Assembly (NCBI GenBank): GCA_950097015.1
Contig: CATNEN010000025.1
Location: forward strand, 8,854,501-8,918,500
Direction: 5' to 3'
Length of the DNA: 64,000 nucleotides
Source of the DNA: Macrostomum hystrix
Taxonomy: Eukaryota; Platyhelminthes; Macrostomidae
Under the pieces are notes generated by a model. That model had not been told where the DNA came from and ran no database searches. It saw nothing but the letters and a program-made list of their open reading frames with translations. Each line of letters begins with the position of its first letter. Position 1 is the stretch's first letter. Shown in pieces: positions 44,641-57,029 of the stretch. Both the position numbers and the translations under genes were made by a program.

Positions 44641-45450
44641 TCCCCAATTAAGTTCATCACTTAAAAGACAGTCTACGTCTACGCTCAACGACTCAAATCC
44701 AGCGTCAGCTACTGGCTCCTCGGTCACGGCGTGTGCCACTCGAGATGAATAGAAAGTGTCCGATTCATCGACGAGCTTGTCCCACAGCTTTACAGCGACA
44801 ATGTTTGTTAGTAGTAACCCATCTGTTGCCCTTCCTGTCGCCAAGGCTATTTCGCTCAGTACTGACGGTCAACGAGAACTTCTATAGTCCGAGTCTTGTT
44901 GGACACGGCTAGCAATAGGTCATACATCAGGAAGGATGTGTGTGAACTCTGAAACATCGAGTCCGCCACAACTGAATCATTGACGGTGTCGACCTTTACA
45001 GGTATCAATACCACAATTGCATCAGGTAGCGTCTCAGTCTCAATTCGAAAAATCGATTCACACTAAGTTCTGAAATTGCGTGCTAATTTTGTCAAAGAGA
45101 TCTGCGAGCCTCAGCGCTCAGTCTTAGTGAACGAATTCCCTCACCTGAACGGCTTGGACTTAGCGGATCCGTACGACCCTCGTGATGCAAGCACCGATCT
45201 CAATCCTAATTGGCGCTGATCACTACTACGATATTGTCGGTGGTAAAGTCGTTCGTGGGTGTGAGGGACCGGCGGCTGCGTCGTCCAATCTGGGATTCGT
45301 TCTCTGTGGACCAGTGAAACTTAAAGAGAAAATGTCTAGTCGCTCTAGTAGATTAAAAATTCATTCGCTTATCCACTCTCTTATCCGAGTTCAACTGGTA
45401 TTCGTATTAATTCATTTCGCCTTTGTTGTTGGTATATTTTTCACATAATC
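44641..45450 (+). pseudogene. BEL/Pao protease region, degenerate (copy B)
   Basis: Counterpart of 16894-17690. A short frame at 45182-45448 preserves ISILIGADHYYDIVGGKVVR and SNLGFVLCGPV, slightly better than copy A. Stops remain elsewhere. Confidence 0.6.
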
Positions 45451-45465
45451 TCCATTACTACAAGT

Positions 45466-45614
45466 AATCTCTGCATTAATTGCATTCTCGGCATTAATCT
45501 CTGCATTAATTGCATTCTCTGCATTAATCTCTGCATTAATCTCTGCATTAATCTCTGCATTAATTGCATTCTCTGCATTAATCTCTGCATTAATTGCATT
45601 AATCTCTGCATTAA
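45466..45614. repeat. 12/18-bp compound minisatellite, contracted (copy B)
   Basis: About 150 bp of the array that spans 935 bp in copy A. It joins directly to sequence matching 20396, so the LTR-like block is absent. Confidence 0.95.
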
Positions 45615-45615
45615 G

Positions 45616-46565
45616 AAAGAAAAATCTAAAGCCTGAGGACAGGTCGCTGACTAGCTATTGTAATTTGTAACAGAGTATGATGAGCTGACATTAATAATTG
45701 TATTCAGAAATGGACTACAAGTCAAAAAACTAAAAAATACCCAGCGGGAAAGCCTACCTCGAATCTAGCTGAATGTAACTCTAGTTTTTAGGATAGGCTT
45801 GAATTTTCTTTTTAGTGCATCAAAATCATGCACCAAAAAATCGTTCAGTTTCAAAAAAATCGGCCAAACAAAATTTTAACTTAAAATAGCAAGAATAAGT
45901 CTAGTTATATTCTAGCTATATAGTGTCTGTCGTTTTTCGAGAAAACTATTTTTTGTTTTAAAATATTTTCATAGCACAGAATAACAAAACTTTACAATAA
46001 TATTTTTGTTCTTACGCGAAACAAAGTGTGGGTTGTAAAATAGCAATCTCTTAATTAAGTATGATAATAAAAAAGAAAAAATTGAAACGTCTTACCATTG
46101 GTACAGTCCATTTTTTAACTTTTCTTGTGTTCTCGCGCGCCGACTAACTAGCAAGCCTACATTTTATACTATAGATTTGACTGGTTCCTAAGTCTCGCTT
46201 TTTTGTGGAAATTACCAAGGTACGGAAATGTTAAAACCTCTATCAGAACGTTTACAACTCTTATGTGTTTCTTTCTCATTTTGAACTTTTTATTATTACT
46301 TATTTCGATACAGCAATATGTACAATATAATGTTGTAGGTAATGCTAATGTAGCTATTTAGCTGGTCAATCAAAGCACTTTGCTGAGTTTTTTAATCAGA
46401 ATATACATTTCAACTAGCTAAGCTAATATACAAATCAACGAAAATATACAAATCAGTTCCTTTAAAAGTATTTCGAGTTAGTGACGTGACATTTTTAAAA
46501 GAAATGTTTATTTAAATTGAACTATTTTAAGAAGATAGATTATAAATTGTATTAGGAATTTAAGG
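45616..46565. other. Non-coding stretch shared with copy A
   Basis: AT-rich, matches 20396-21371 with a few percent divergence and small indels. No gene recognised. Confidence 0.6.
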
Positions 46566-48080
46566 GATTTAGTTTCATTAATTTTAACTCTTCAAAAAAT
46601 ACACACAGTAGAAACTCGAATTATTTTATGCATTGATCCCAGGAAGGAAGTATTAGAGCAAACAAAAAGCAGTTGCTAATATAGCTATCCAACCCTTTTC
46701 CTGAATTCAAAAGGAAATCAATAAAATTATTTGAAATCTTTGAAAGTGAAATATCCAAACTTATTTTGTCAGAAGAGATAACCAGAAAAACAATTCTCTT
46801 TTAGCTTAGCATCATTTTATATAATTAATATCTTTAATAACGCTTTTATATTCACTTTTTTATGGAAATCAAATATAATTATTCATGTACAACTTAGTAG
46901 TCTAGCCTTTTCACTAGAATTCATGATGCAATAATTATTGGAATCGGCATTCAGCCAGCCAAGAATTTAACCTTTTTTGGCCTCTCATTAAATGCATTAG
47001 GCAAACTCGTTTTTCGAATATTTAATACCTTTAGAATAAAGGCACATTGTCGAAAATGTCAAGGTGTCTTGCGAGTAACATTTGGACTGTTTAGAAAAAA
47101 ACACGACCAATTTTGGTTGAGGCATGCAGCCTGTAGAGCGACGTTCGACAGACAGACAGACAGACTTTAGAGATTTAGTATAGGTGGATGGATGGACTAG
47201 CAATTTTAGCCCCCTCTGGGCAGCGGAAACCGGATTTTGGGATCTATAAATTCCCCTCCTTTTTCAAGGTAGGCCTAAAGTACGCTAATAAACACATCAA
47301 AATATTTTTATGGTTTCATTTAGTGACACTAGATCGCAGCCAGCGAACCCGCTCGGACTCCATCATTTTTAAGTTATTAGCAGACCCAACTCTTATCTCT
47401 TATTCTAATTTTAAGCAATATTATTCAGACGATAAATATGTAAAAGTAATGTTACCCGGAGTTGAGACGTACTCTATACTCGTTTAGACTAGGAAACCAT
47501 AAGCTAGCTTGAGAAACATTGCGAGCTGCCAGACAGAAAGTTCCCTATGAGAATAGATTATTTAGTAAGTGCAAACTTAAAGTGGAAAACGAGGTCCAGT
47601 TCTTATTCAAGTGCAGTTGGAATAGTTATAGCTCATCACGTTCGAATTTCGATAAGGAAATTTCAGGGCGTGAAACTCCTAATTTCACGTCCCTAACAGC
47701 AGAAGAAAAATCTATCCACATATTGGCGGCACAAGACGACAGGGAAACCTCTGAAGCACTGGCAAACTACATCGTCAAGAAACATGTAAAATAAGATAAG
47801 CTGCCCTGAAGCAGCTAACATTTAAATGGCAATCAGGACGATTTATGAATAGTTCTTCTTGTTCTTCGCTGAAATGGGGGCGAACCTTGCTTAAGGGGAC
47901 ATTGGTTCTATTCTTAAGAGGGGCATTGTTGGTTCTCTGCAATTGGGGGCATTGGTTTTCTGCTAAAGATGAATTATTTCTTACTAGTATCACTTACATT
48001 TACTAATTAGAGATTTGGTAAAGGTGGATGGATGGATAGGTGGGTTTTTTTATTACTACTACTACTGTTGCGTAGTAGTA
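46566..48080 (+). mobile_element. Copy B-specific block with a LINE-like C-terminal relic
   Basis: Replaces 21372-22290 of copy A. A frame at 47519-47791 reads LRAARQKVPYENRLFSKCKL then ENEVQFLFKCSWN, resembling the Cys/His segment that ends ORF2 of several invertebrate LINEs (NEVHFLFxC). An adjacent frame at 47188-47484 may belong to it. Each side has ggtggatggatgga near 47183 and 48022, like the short tandem tails of such LINEs. The assignment is tentative. 46566-47180 and 47800-48080 hold nothing else recognised. Confidence 0.35.
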
Positions 48081-48207
48081 TCGAAGTAATATCGAAGTAG
48101 GCTTACTAGGAGAGCAATACAAGATGTACTTTTATGAGGCACAAACTTTTGCATCCTAACATCATAAATCTAATTTTTGAATTCTGTTTCAGAACTGAAA
48201 GCTTAAC

Positions 48208-51200
48208 ATGACTACAAAGCTGAGCTCATTAATCGTTATTTCTCTGCTGCTGATCCGTAAGTGAAGTGGCTTGTTCGTTGAGGTTACATAATGATATTGA
48301 TTATTAATTATATTCGCTGATTACACTTGCCCGTTGGAGCTACATGTGCAACACAGCACAGCCGTAGCTATTGCGCGGCTCATCTGAAGGCAGCATGCAG
48401 CTGTTCAGTCCATGGACCGGGGCCACACCTACCCTCAATTACCAGCTAGTACCCGTTTAACAGCTGGGTGAACTGAAGCAATGCTGAGTGAGTTGTCCTG
48501 CTAGTGGACACGAATTGTTCCAGCGAAGGCGGAATCGAACCCCCGACCTTCAAGTCGATTAGTTTGAGAAAACCACTAGGCTAAAAACCCTGATTTCATA
48601 TAATTTAATTTAAAATCTGTACTATTAATTCTTTATTAATCATTGTCAGATACTTCCAGGTCTGATGATTGGCACTGTCTACAAAATGCACGCCACGAAG
48701 ACCCCGTCGAAATTGGAAATGAAAACGCGATTAGGGTGAGTAGTATGTTGCAAACGGCCTTTATCGACCAGAAGATAAGAAATCCTTAGATTAAAGGATT
48801 CTTATGTACTGAGTACGTAAGCGATGCCTTAAGAATAGCCAAGTAGGCGAGTTTTATTAGCACCCAGTTGTGTCAGATTTGCAGCCAATGACAATAGACA
48901 GCGCTTCCAAAGGCTGTGTGCCTGTACGTGGACTGAAGAGGCCGCGACTCCCCACAAAAATTTTTACCTAAGCTAATATGCTGGCACTAGTTATATAGAT
49001 GGCTGAATGTGAAGAAAATGCTTTTTAAACGACTTGCTCAACCTCCAAGACACATTTAGCTTCTATTCGTGCGGTTCTATTCAGTCAGCTGCAAGGAGCC
49101 AGGATAAAATAAAGCTGCGTCTGCTGTTTCAGGTGATGACGTATGTCCGAGGTGATCCGGGCTATAGCAAGAACCTGGAGTGCACGTGGACTCTGAAGGC
49201 GATCAACTATGACCAGCCCAGACAGATGTACATTGACGTGCCCGTGGTGGACTTTGACAAGAATACTGACCCGTTTTGCAACAAAACCGACGTGTTCAGC
49301 TTCTGGCATAAGTACAACGAGAGTGAGTGGCTTGGCTTAAGATAAAAGTTTCCTCTAAGTTTTCTCTCAATCCTCGACAATTCAACACTCCTATCAAGGA
49401 GAAATCATTTATAGTAATTCAACTAAAACTCCGAGGTACTGAGTAATTTCGTCGGCTTTCGCCTAAAATTAAAATTTTAACGTAAAAGTACAAGCAGGCA
49501 ATGTGTGACTTTTTATTAAGGAAAATGTGGTGCTTTCGTTTTGGCTTTACGAGTGTAATTTTATTACTCTATAAATATTGCGAACATCTCTGTTTAATTT
49601 TTATTGAGAGATTAATTATTATTTACAACAGCTGCTATCAGCCGACTGCACACATTTCAGCTGCTTGGCGGCGGGAGTCCTGGTGCAGTGAATCGTCCGT
49701 GTCACGCAGTTTCCGATTCTTGCCGTTCAGGCAGCAAATAATCAACTTGTGGGACTCGTGAGTAGCACTGCAGCTTTTTACTGAGCTCTCTTATGAGAAT
49801 GCGAGTTGAGACCCTGCTGCCTCACTTACCACTTCACTCTGCAGGTCGTACTACCTGACTGCGCAATTCCGGTCTGACAATGAGCAAGTCCGTTCCGATG
49901 CCAAGGGATTGCAGTTGGATGCGTGGGCGCTGGACCCAAAATTTTGCCACTTGAAAATGATGGATCTCGATAACTACTGCTACCTGGTCACTCCTGAGAA
50001 TGTGTCGCTAGCTCAATCCAATCAGGTTGGAAAACTCTACCTCGGCAACATTTTCACTGTCCGAAACGCCTCTTCTGGCCGGGATATCTTAGACTTTCTG
50101 CGCAGATTCTCTGAGAGAAGTACGCATTTCTTTTTCGAATTTCTGATGAGGATATTTTTGCTCAATTGTGCTCAATCTTGTCACCTCTTTGCGCTTCCCT
50201 CAGACAAAGCCAGGAAAGACGAGTATCCTTACGAGTCGCCACTGGCCCTGACTAATCTCAGACTGTGGACCGGCTACTTTGTGAACGAATCCTCCTTCAG
50301 CGAGGAGGACCCGGTCATGTTTTACTCAGATCCGATAGACGACTGCATTGTCAAGCAAGTGAAAGTGTGAGTGCTGCTTCTCTATCCCGAGTCTAGTCTA
50401 AAGGATATTGTAAATATCATATGGTTTAGAATGTCAATTATTCGATTTCAGGACTCGTGAGATTTTGACCGGCTGTAATAAAAACCCAGCGCCTGTAGCC
50501 CTTAATTGGCTTAGCAACGGCAGCGTGCATTTTTGCTGTGTGCCAGGCAACGATTCGATGCCAGCTCTGATCCAGTTCAGCCAGATTCCTAAAACCAAGG
50601 GCGACCTGCACCCGCAGCTGTTCCGCACCTGCGACATCGCGCCTCCAACAACGACAACTACAGCGCCGCCAACAACGACTACGACTCCGGAACCAACGAC
50701 AACTACAGCGCCGCCAACAACGACTACGACTCCGGAACCAACGACAACTACAGCGCCGCCAACAGCGACCACGACTCCGGAACCAACGACAACTACAGCG
50801 CCGCCAACAACGACTACGACTCCGGAACCAACGACAACTACAGCGCCGCCAACAACGACTACGACTCCGGAACCAACGACAACTACAGCGCCGCCAACAA
50901 CGACTACGACTCCGGAACCAACGACAACTACAGCGCCGCCAACAACGACTACGACTCCGGAACCAACGACAACTACAGCGCCGCCAACAACGACTACGAC
51001 TCCGGAACCAACGACAACTACAGCGCCGCCAACAACGACTACGACTCCGGAACCAACGACAACTACAGCGCCGCCAACAACGACTACGACTCCGGAACCA
51101 ACGACAACTACAGCGCCGCCAACAACGACTACGACTCCGGAACCAACGACAACTACAGCGCCGCCAACAACGACTACGACTCCGGAACCAACGACAACTA

Positions 51201-52330
51201 CAGCGCCGCCAACAACGACTACGACTCCGGAACCAACGACAACTACAGCGCCGCCAACAACGACTACGACTCCGGAACCAACGACAACTACAGCGCCGCC
51301 AACAACGACTACGACTCCGGAACCAACGACAACTACAGCGCCGCCAACAACGACTACGACTCCGGAACCAACGAAAACTACAGCGCCGCAAACAACGACT
51401 ACGACTCCGGAACCAACGACAACTACAGCGCCGCCAACAACGACTACGACTCCGGAACCAACGACAACTACAGCGCCGCCAACAACGACTACGACTCCGG
51501 AACCAACGACAACTACAGCGCCGCCAACAGCGACCACGACTCCGGAACCAACGACAACTACAGCGCCGCCAACAACGACTACGACTCCGGAACCAACGAC
51601 AACTACAGCGCCGCCAACAACGACTACGACTCCGGAACCAACGACAACTACAGCGCCGCCAACAACGACTACGACTCCGGAACCAACGACAACTACAGCG
51701 CCGCCAACAACGACTACGACTCCGGAACCAACGACAACTACAGCGCCGCCAACAACGACTACGACTCCGGAACCAACGACAACTACAGCGCCGCCAACAA
51801 CGACTACGACTCCGGAACCAACGACAACTACAGCGCCGCCAACAACGACTACGACTCCGGAACCAACGACAACTACAGCGCCGCCAACAACGACTACGAC
51901 TCCGGAACCAACGACAACTACAGCGCCGCAAACAACGACTACGACTCCGGAACCAACGACAACTACAGCGCCGCCAACAACGACTACGACTCCGGAACCA
52001 ACGACAACTACAGCGCCGCCAACAACGACTACGACTCCGGAACCAACGACAACTACAGCGCCGCCAACAACGACTACGACTCCGGAACCAACGAAAACTA
52101 CAGCGCCGCAAACAACGACTACGACTCCGGAACCAACGACAACTACAGCGCCGCCAACAACGACTACGACTCCGGAACCAACGACAACTACAGCGCCGCC
52201 AACAACGACTACGACTCCGGAACCAACGACAACTACAGCGCCGCCACCAATCAGAGCAGTGCCGTCAGCGGCAATACTATCATTATTATTGATTTTGTTG
52301 TTGCCCTTGTTATCATCGTGGCTATTGTGA
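48208..52330 (+). CDS. CUB-domain, Thr/Pro-repeat mucin-like surface protein, copy B
   Basis: Seven exons with the same lengths and phases as copy A except the last: 48208-48256, 48650-48735, 49133-49322, 49661-49757, 49845-50119, 50204-50366, 50452-52330; 912 residues. The signal peptide and exon 4 are identical to copy A. The CUB domain here keeps the canonical N-x-x-C-x-W pattern (SKNLECTWTLKAINYDQP), whereas copy A has RKNLECGYLLSVINYDQP. Thirty-five 15-residue repeats precede the same GPI-type tail. Eleven residues differ in exon 2, eight in exon 3, five in exon 5 and two in exon 6, with very few silent changes. FVNESSF adds a sequon. Copy B looks like the better-preserved CUB fold; both copies appear intact. 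Confidence 0.75.
48320..48593 (-). mobile_element. tRNA-derived SINE in intron 1 of the mucin-like gene (copy B)
   Basis: Duplicate of 22523-22792 with the same B box, shared before the duplication. Confidence 0.7.
50660..52250 (+). repeat. 45-bp coding minisatellite, 35 units (copy B)
   Basis: One unit fewer than copy A, yet variant units (KTTAPQ, TTTTAPQ) occur three times instead of once, so the array has been rearranged internally by unit duplication and loss rather than by one simple deletion. The alternative transmembrane frame after it is conserved (stop at 52393-52395). Confidence 0.95.
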
Positions 52331-52460
52331 TCGGTGTCGTTGTCTACTTTAGTCGTCAAAGAGGACAGCAGCCGCCATCAACTAATGGGGACTAGCCGCC
52401 ACTGCGGGGTAATCAGAAGGAGAAAAAGGCCAGAAGCCGCTACTGGGGACGAACACTCGG

Positions 52461-52891
52461 GATTTCAAAAGCGATAGAAACGCTGTGGCTAAGAGTGTCG
52501 GCTTGACTGTGGACAATGTCGAAGGCACTTTCTGAAGTCTGTTTGGTGGGCGCTTTTACTCATAATTTTGCATTGGCTAACAGCGTTGCTTAATTTTGTT
52601 TTGTTTATAAAGACAGAAATGTTTTTACGATCGCTTTTTTCCGGTCTGCGAAGGAAGGAAAACCGGAATTGTCATTTTTCTGTTTTCATTTGAAATCTAA
52701 AATAATCTGTAATGCATGCTGAAGAAGCAGAAGTGCCCCATTGTCAGTCGACCTTTCGAACCCCCGCGCGTGCGCGTATCTAGCTTGTAATTGCGATCCC
52801 CGCGACCCAGTTCCTGTATTCCCATGTTTTACTTCTCTGTTTAGTAGTAATTGGTGATGGAGCTAATGATATATTGATAAGGTTCCGCAAT
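52461..52891. repeat. Dispersed repeat block R-B, 3' flank of the mucin-like gene (copy B)
   Basis: Counterpart of 26688-27119. 52892-53420 after it holds no recognised gene. Confidence 0.8.
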
Positions 52892-53429
52892 TAAATTTAT
52901 ATTTCCCGAACATAGAATCCTTTTCCCCGGATTCCTATGATTCGAAATCCCCCATCCCCGGATCATTAATTGGTTAACTTGACTTGCTACATATCGAATT
53001 AAAGTAAGGATGCGAGAGGAAGCAGTCTATCTATTTGTGTGGTTATTATTATCATTAGTTAGAGGTTAGGATATAATTCTCCATCCTCAATACCGTTTTC
53101 TGATTGTTAGTTGTTAGATTGTTTCGTAATTGATTGTAGTAATTTGTCTGCAGCAATATATTTGAAGCAATACCTGTCTTTAATTTCACTATTCTAATTA
53201 TACGTTCCTTAAATATTTGCGCTTAAGTTATTATTGTAGTGTCTGTTATTAATGCTTCTGATGACAGCTGTTGTATCTTAAATAACTGACGCAACGGAGA
53301 TTCAGATTTGTTAGACTTAGAGTAATAAGGAAAACACGCCGATAGGCGGCACTCGGCAGGCAGACGAATAGGAGTGTGTATTTGATATATTATAGCAATA
53401 GCCGTACGATATACGCATGAGTGCAGAGG

Positions 53430-53637
53430 TCGGGGCTTTTATTTATAGGCCCAAAGGCGTGTGGAGAGAGCATTCTAGAAAGTTACTAAAAATAGACTAC
53501 ACGGGAAAGTTCTGGAACCAGTGATGGACTTAACGCCTTACGACAAAGAATAGAAATTTCTGGAAAGTTCCCGGGAATTACAGCAACAATAGTCTCAACA
53601 GCTGCAGCGACCCTTTTGACCCTTTCGGCCAATCGGC
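53430..53637 (-). promoter_or_regulatory. Heat-shock-type promoter-like cluster (copy B)
   Basis: All elements of the copy A cluster are unchanged: TATA at 53430-53437, heat-shock elements at 53473-53483, 53495-53507 and 53548-53560, and the CCAAT pair at about 53619-53637. The flanks just beyond the third element carry substitutions (for example accgcaacaac to acagcaacaat). Confidence 0.55.
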
Positions 53638-53995
53638 AATTTATTGGCCGATTTATAATATTTGTGAAGTTAAAATAGGAGGCCGCATCAAGAAAAAGAT
53701 GTAGCTAGTTTAACCTGTCCTCAGGTGACGGCAATTCTTTCGGACTGTTCTAGACCTAGTGCCACGGCCATAGTATTCGCTATACCATTATCTTAGTTCC
53801 TTTCGGCTTAGGCTCTATAGGTTCTTTAGGTTCTCAGTGCAGCTTTTTCGAAACAGTTGCAACTAGTTAGCTGATTTAAAAGTAATTAAGCTAGTCATTT
53901 TGATCAAATCAAAATGCAAAAGTACTGAGAACACGTCTAGTCCTTTATAAAGCTGAGCTGCGGAGCATGCTCCATTTTATCTAAGATTGCAATCT

Positions 53996-54326
53996 CTGCT
54001 TGAACAAACACATGGGCAACGTTGCGAACACGTTGTCGGGCCATTGTCATGTTCCTGTGCCGCATCGCCAAGATCACCAAACTGAGCAGCGTCACTCTCA
54101 GGATGCTGTACAGGGCCTACGGTGAGAGTGCTCTCACCTACGGCGCCCCAATCTTGACTCTGATCTGCGTCACCAACCAGATCAAGCTGCAAAAGATCTA
54201 AACCCTTGCTCTGCGCATCTGCTATGGTGTGCCTTCTTACCTGAGCACCGAATACCTTCACAAACTGGCCGACATGCCAATGCTCTCAGCCAGAGAAAGC
54301 AGCTCGGTGTGGCCTGCATGCATGCC
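53996..54326 (+). pseudogene. LINE reverse-transcriptase C-terminal fragment (copy B)
   Basis: Identical in plan to 28224-28554, with the same in-frame stop. Confidence 0.6.
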
Positions 54327-54552
54327 TTTTTATTTCAATTTTTATTTCAATATTTCAATTTTTATTAGATCCCTTCTTTGTGCGGGATTTCCCCTGTATA
54401 TTTCTGCCTATTTTATCTCCCAATGCGTGCCTAAATATAGCCTTGCAAATATTGAATATTTTTTTGTTTCATTAAGGCTCAATATTCGCATAAAATAAGC
54501 CAAATCAAATCGAGTGTATATATATTATGAATTTCGATTAAATCCAATAATA

Positions 54553-54745
54553 GTCTGCGGCAGAGTTTTTCGAAACTGATCAGCAGCCCCAGTCAAATAG
54601 GGAATTCGTTTTAACAACAACCTATTATACCCTTGCCTCAACCATAAACCCTAACCCTAAACCTAACCTTAATGTTGTGACTGATTGTGTGAGTACACTT
54701 GCCCTGTGAGTAAACCTAGCGTGAGTCACTTTATACACAAAATAC
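54553..54745. repeat. Dispersed repeat block R-A with short telomere-like tract (copy B, second site)
   Basis: Counterpart of 28780-29003. The telomere-like run is about 30 bp shorter here (54640-54672). Confidence 0.75.
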
Positions 54746-54754
54746 AAGATACTA

Positions 54755-55972
54755 AGGGTGCGTTCGAGTAGCTTAAAATAGCTTAAAATGATTTAAACTG
54801 CCTTAAAACGGTATTTTAGCGACAGCAGTAAAACAAAGTAATTTTTCAGAAAATTCAATAAAAAAGTCGCTGCACTTCAGTCAATCATGATTACAGCATC
54901 CTGGAATGCCTTTGTTTAATATTTTTATATTGAATTGTCAGTCTAAGCTTGTTTTCAATAATTTAGAATACTTAGTTATAAGAACAAATACGTTTTGAAA
55001 AAATTGTAAAAGTATCCTGAGGGAAAAACATTAGGTAAATAAAATTCTTTTAACGTTAGAAATCCTTTTTTCTGTATGAAATCCCATTCTAAGTTTGTTT
55101 TCTTACAATAGAATTTTTTGCTCATGGGACGCGCGCGCTAGTTTAACTGAAATTACTGTAGACGTTTATTTAATTATATATCGTGTATCTGCATATCTGT
55201 ATATTAGGAACCATTTCTTGCTCAACCAATTTAGCTTGTCTTTGAAATTTTGTTACATTTTACCTAGTTTGTTCCGATTGTTTTAAGTGACTCCTTTCTA
55301 TTTGTTTCAGTGTATTCGAAGTATTTTTGTTTCATACTGTTAATTTTAACTATCTGATATTGCCAATATCTTTTTTGTATACTTCTACATTAAATTGTAA
55401 CATTTGTAAAAATTGTAGGAGTTGGAAAAATTATTGCGGATAAATATATATACAAATTGTATATTTTGAGTTAAGTTAATAAAGAGACGTGAATTGCTAA
55501 CCGCTTTGCTTTAAATTTCTGCCCCAAAAACAACGGGCAAAAAAGCTAGTAATTAAATAAACGGCATACAGTAATTTCAGTTAAACTAGCGCGCGCGTCC
55601 CATGAGCAAAAAATTCTATTGTAAGAAAACAAACTTAGAATGGGATTTCATACAGAAAAAAGGATTTCTAACGTTAAAAGATTTTTATTTACCTAATGTT
55701 TTTCCCTCAGGATACTTTTACAATTTTTTCTAAACGTATTTGTTCTTATAACTAAGTATTCTAAATTATTGAAAACAAGCTTAGACTGACAATTCAATAT
55801 AAAAATATTAAACAAAGGCATTCCAGGATGCTGTAATCATGATTGACTGAAGTGCAGCGACTTTTTTATTGAATTTTCTGAAAAATTACTTTGTTTTACT
55901 GCTGTCGCTAAAATACCGTTTTAAGGCAGTTTAAATCATTTTAAGCTATTTTAAGCTACTCGAACGCACCCT
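54755..55972. mobile_element. Foldback element with 406-bp inverted arms (copy B)
   Basis: 1218 bp, the same length and structure as 29012-30229. No arm-specific divergence was noticed between the two copies. Confidence 0.8.
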
Positions 55973-56274
55973 AAATTGTGTATTTAGTATCTCCGTAATT
56001 AACCCGTCCAGTTTAACTAATCTTTAGCGGTATTCTTTAATTATTTGCGCGAATTCACTGAACAAGTTTCCAAGAAATTCGACTACTGCTTAATTCGACT
56101 TCTTTTTCTATTCCGGTATCACGCCGTATGCTACTATGGACTATGCTACTGTAAATATTTACTGCTTTGCCTTTATCACTTATTAGACTGACGTAATATT
56201 TTATTCCTATGTTACAGTTCTTTTCATTATGACGTATTTAAATGATGTGCTCTGTGGCTGCTATCTGCAATTAA

Positions 56275-56583
56275 TAATTAATAATTGATTACACCTGCCC
56301 CAATTGGGTCAGATGTGCAGCCGACAGCACAGCCGCAGCTAATGCGCGGCGCATCTGAAGGCTGCGTACAGCTGTTCAGTCCATGGACTGGGGGGACGCC
56401 ACACCCACCTTCAATTATCCCAGCTGATGCTGGTACCCATTTAACAGCTGGGTGAACTGAAGCAATGCAGAGTTAAGTGTCTTGCTAAAGGACACAAATT
56501 GTTTCAGGGGAGTCGGGAATCGAACCCCCGACCTTCAAGTCGTGAGTCCGACGCCCTAACCACTAGGCTACAACCTCTGTTCA
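56275..56583 (-). mobile_element. tRNA-derived SINE (copy B)
   Basis: Duplicate of 30532-30840 with the same 12-bp flanks atctgcaattaa (56263-56274 and 56584-56595). 56596-57020 holds nothing recognised. Confidence 0.85.
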
Positions 56584-57029
56584 ATCTGCAATTAAAATAG
56601 GCCTACTTTGTCTATAGTCGGCTAGCTAGCTAACGATTAAATGCTGAACAGCGAATTATATAACTATTTGACAAGCTCCTATGATTTGGCATTGCAAGCA
56701 TATATGGAGCTATGCAGTAAATAAAAAACAGGCTAGACCTATTTCAGTTCTTATTGATTGAACAAAACTTAAGAGTGATTTAGCAAGTTTAGCTTAATGA
56801 TTGCATCTGAAATAAAAAGCAGTTAGCTAGGCCAATAAACCATAATGCCGCAACCACAAGCATATTCACTGGCCACTATAGATGGTATTTTTGTGTCATT
56901 GGGCTCTTTCTATATTATTATGTCATACTCAGTTTTAACTTCATAAATTAAATTAGGCTATCATATTTATTACTTTTGTCCACAGATTTAGTACTGCTTC
57001 ATAGACTAGCTAGGCCTATATTAATTATT

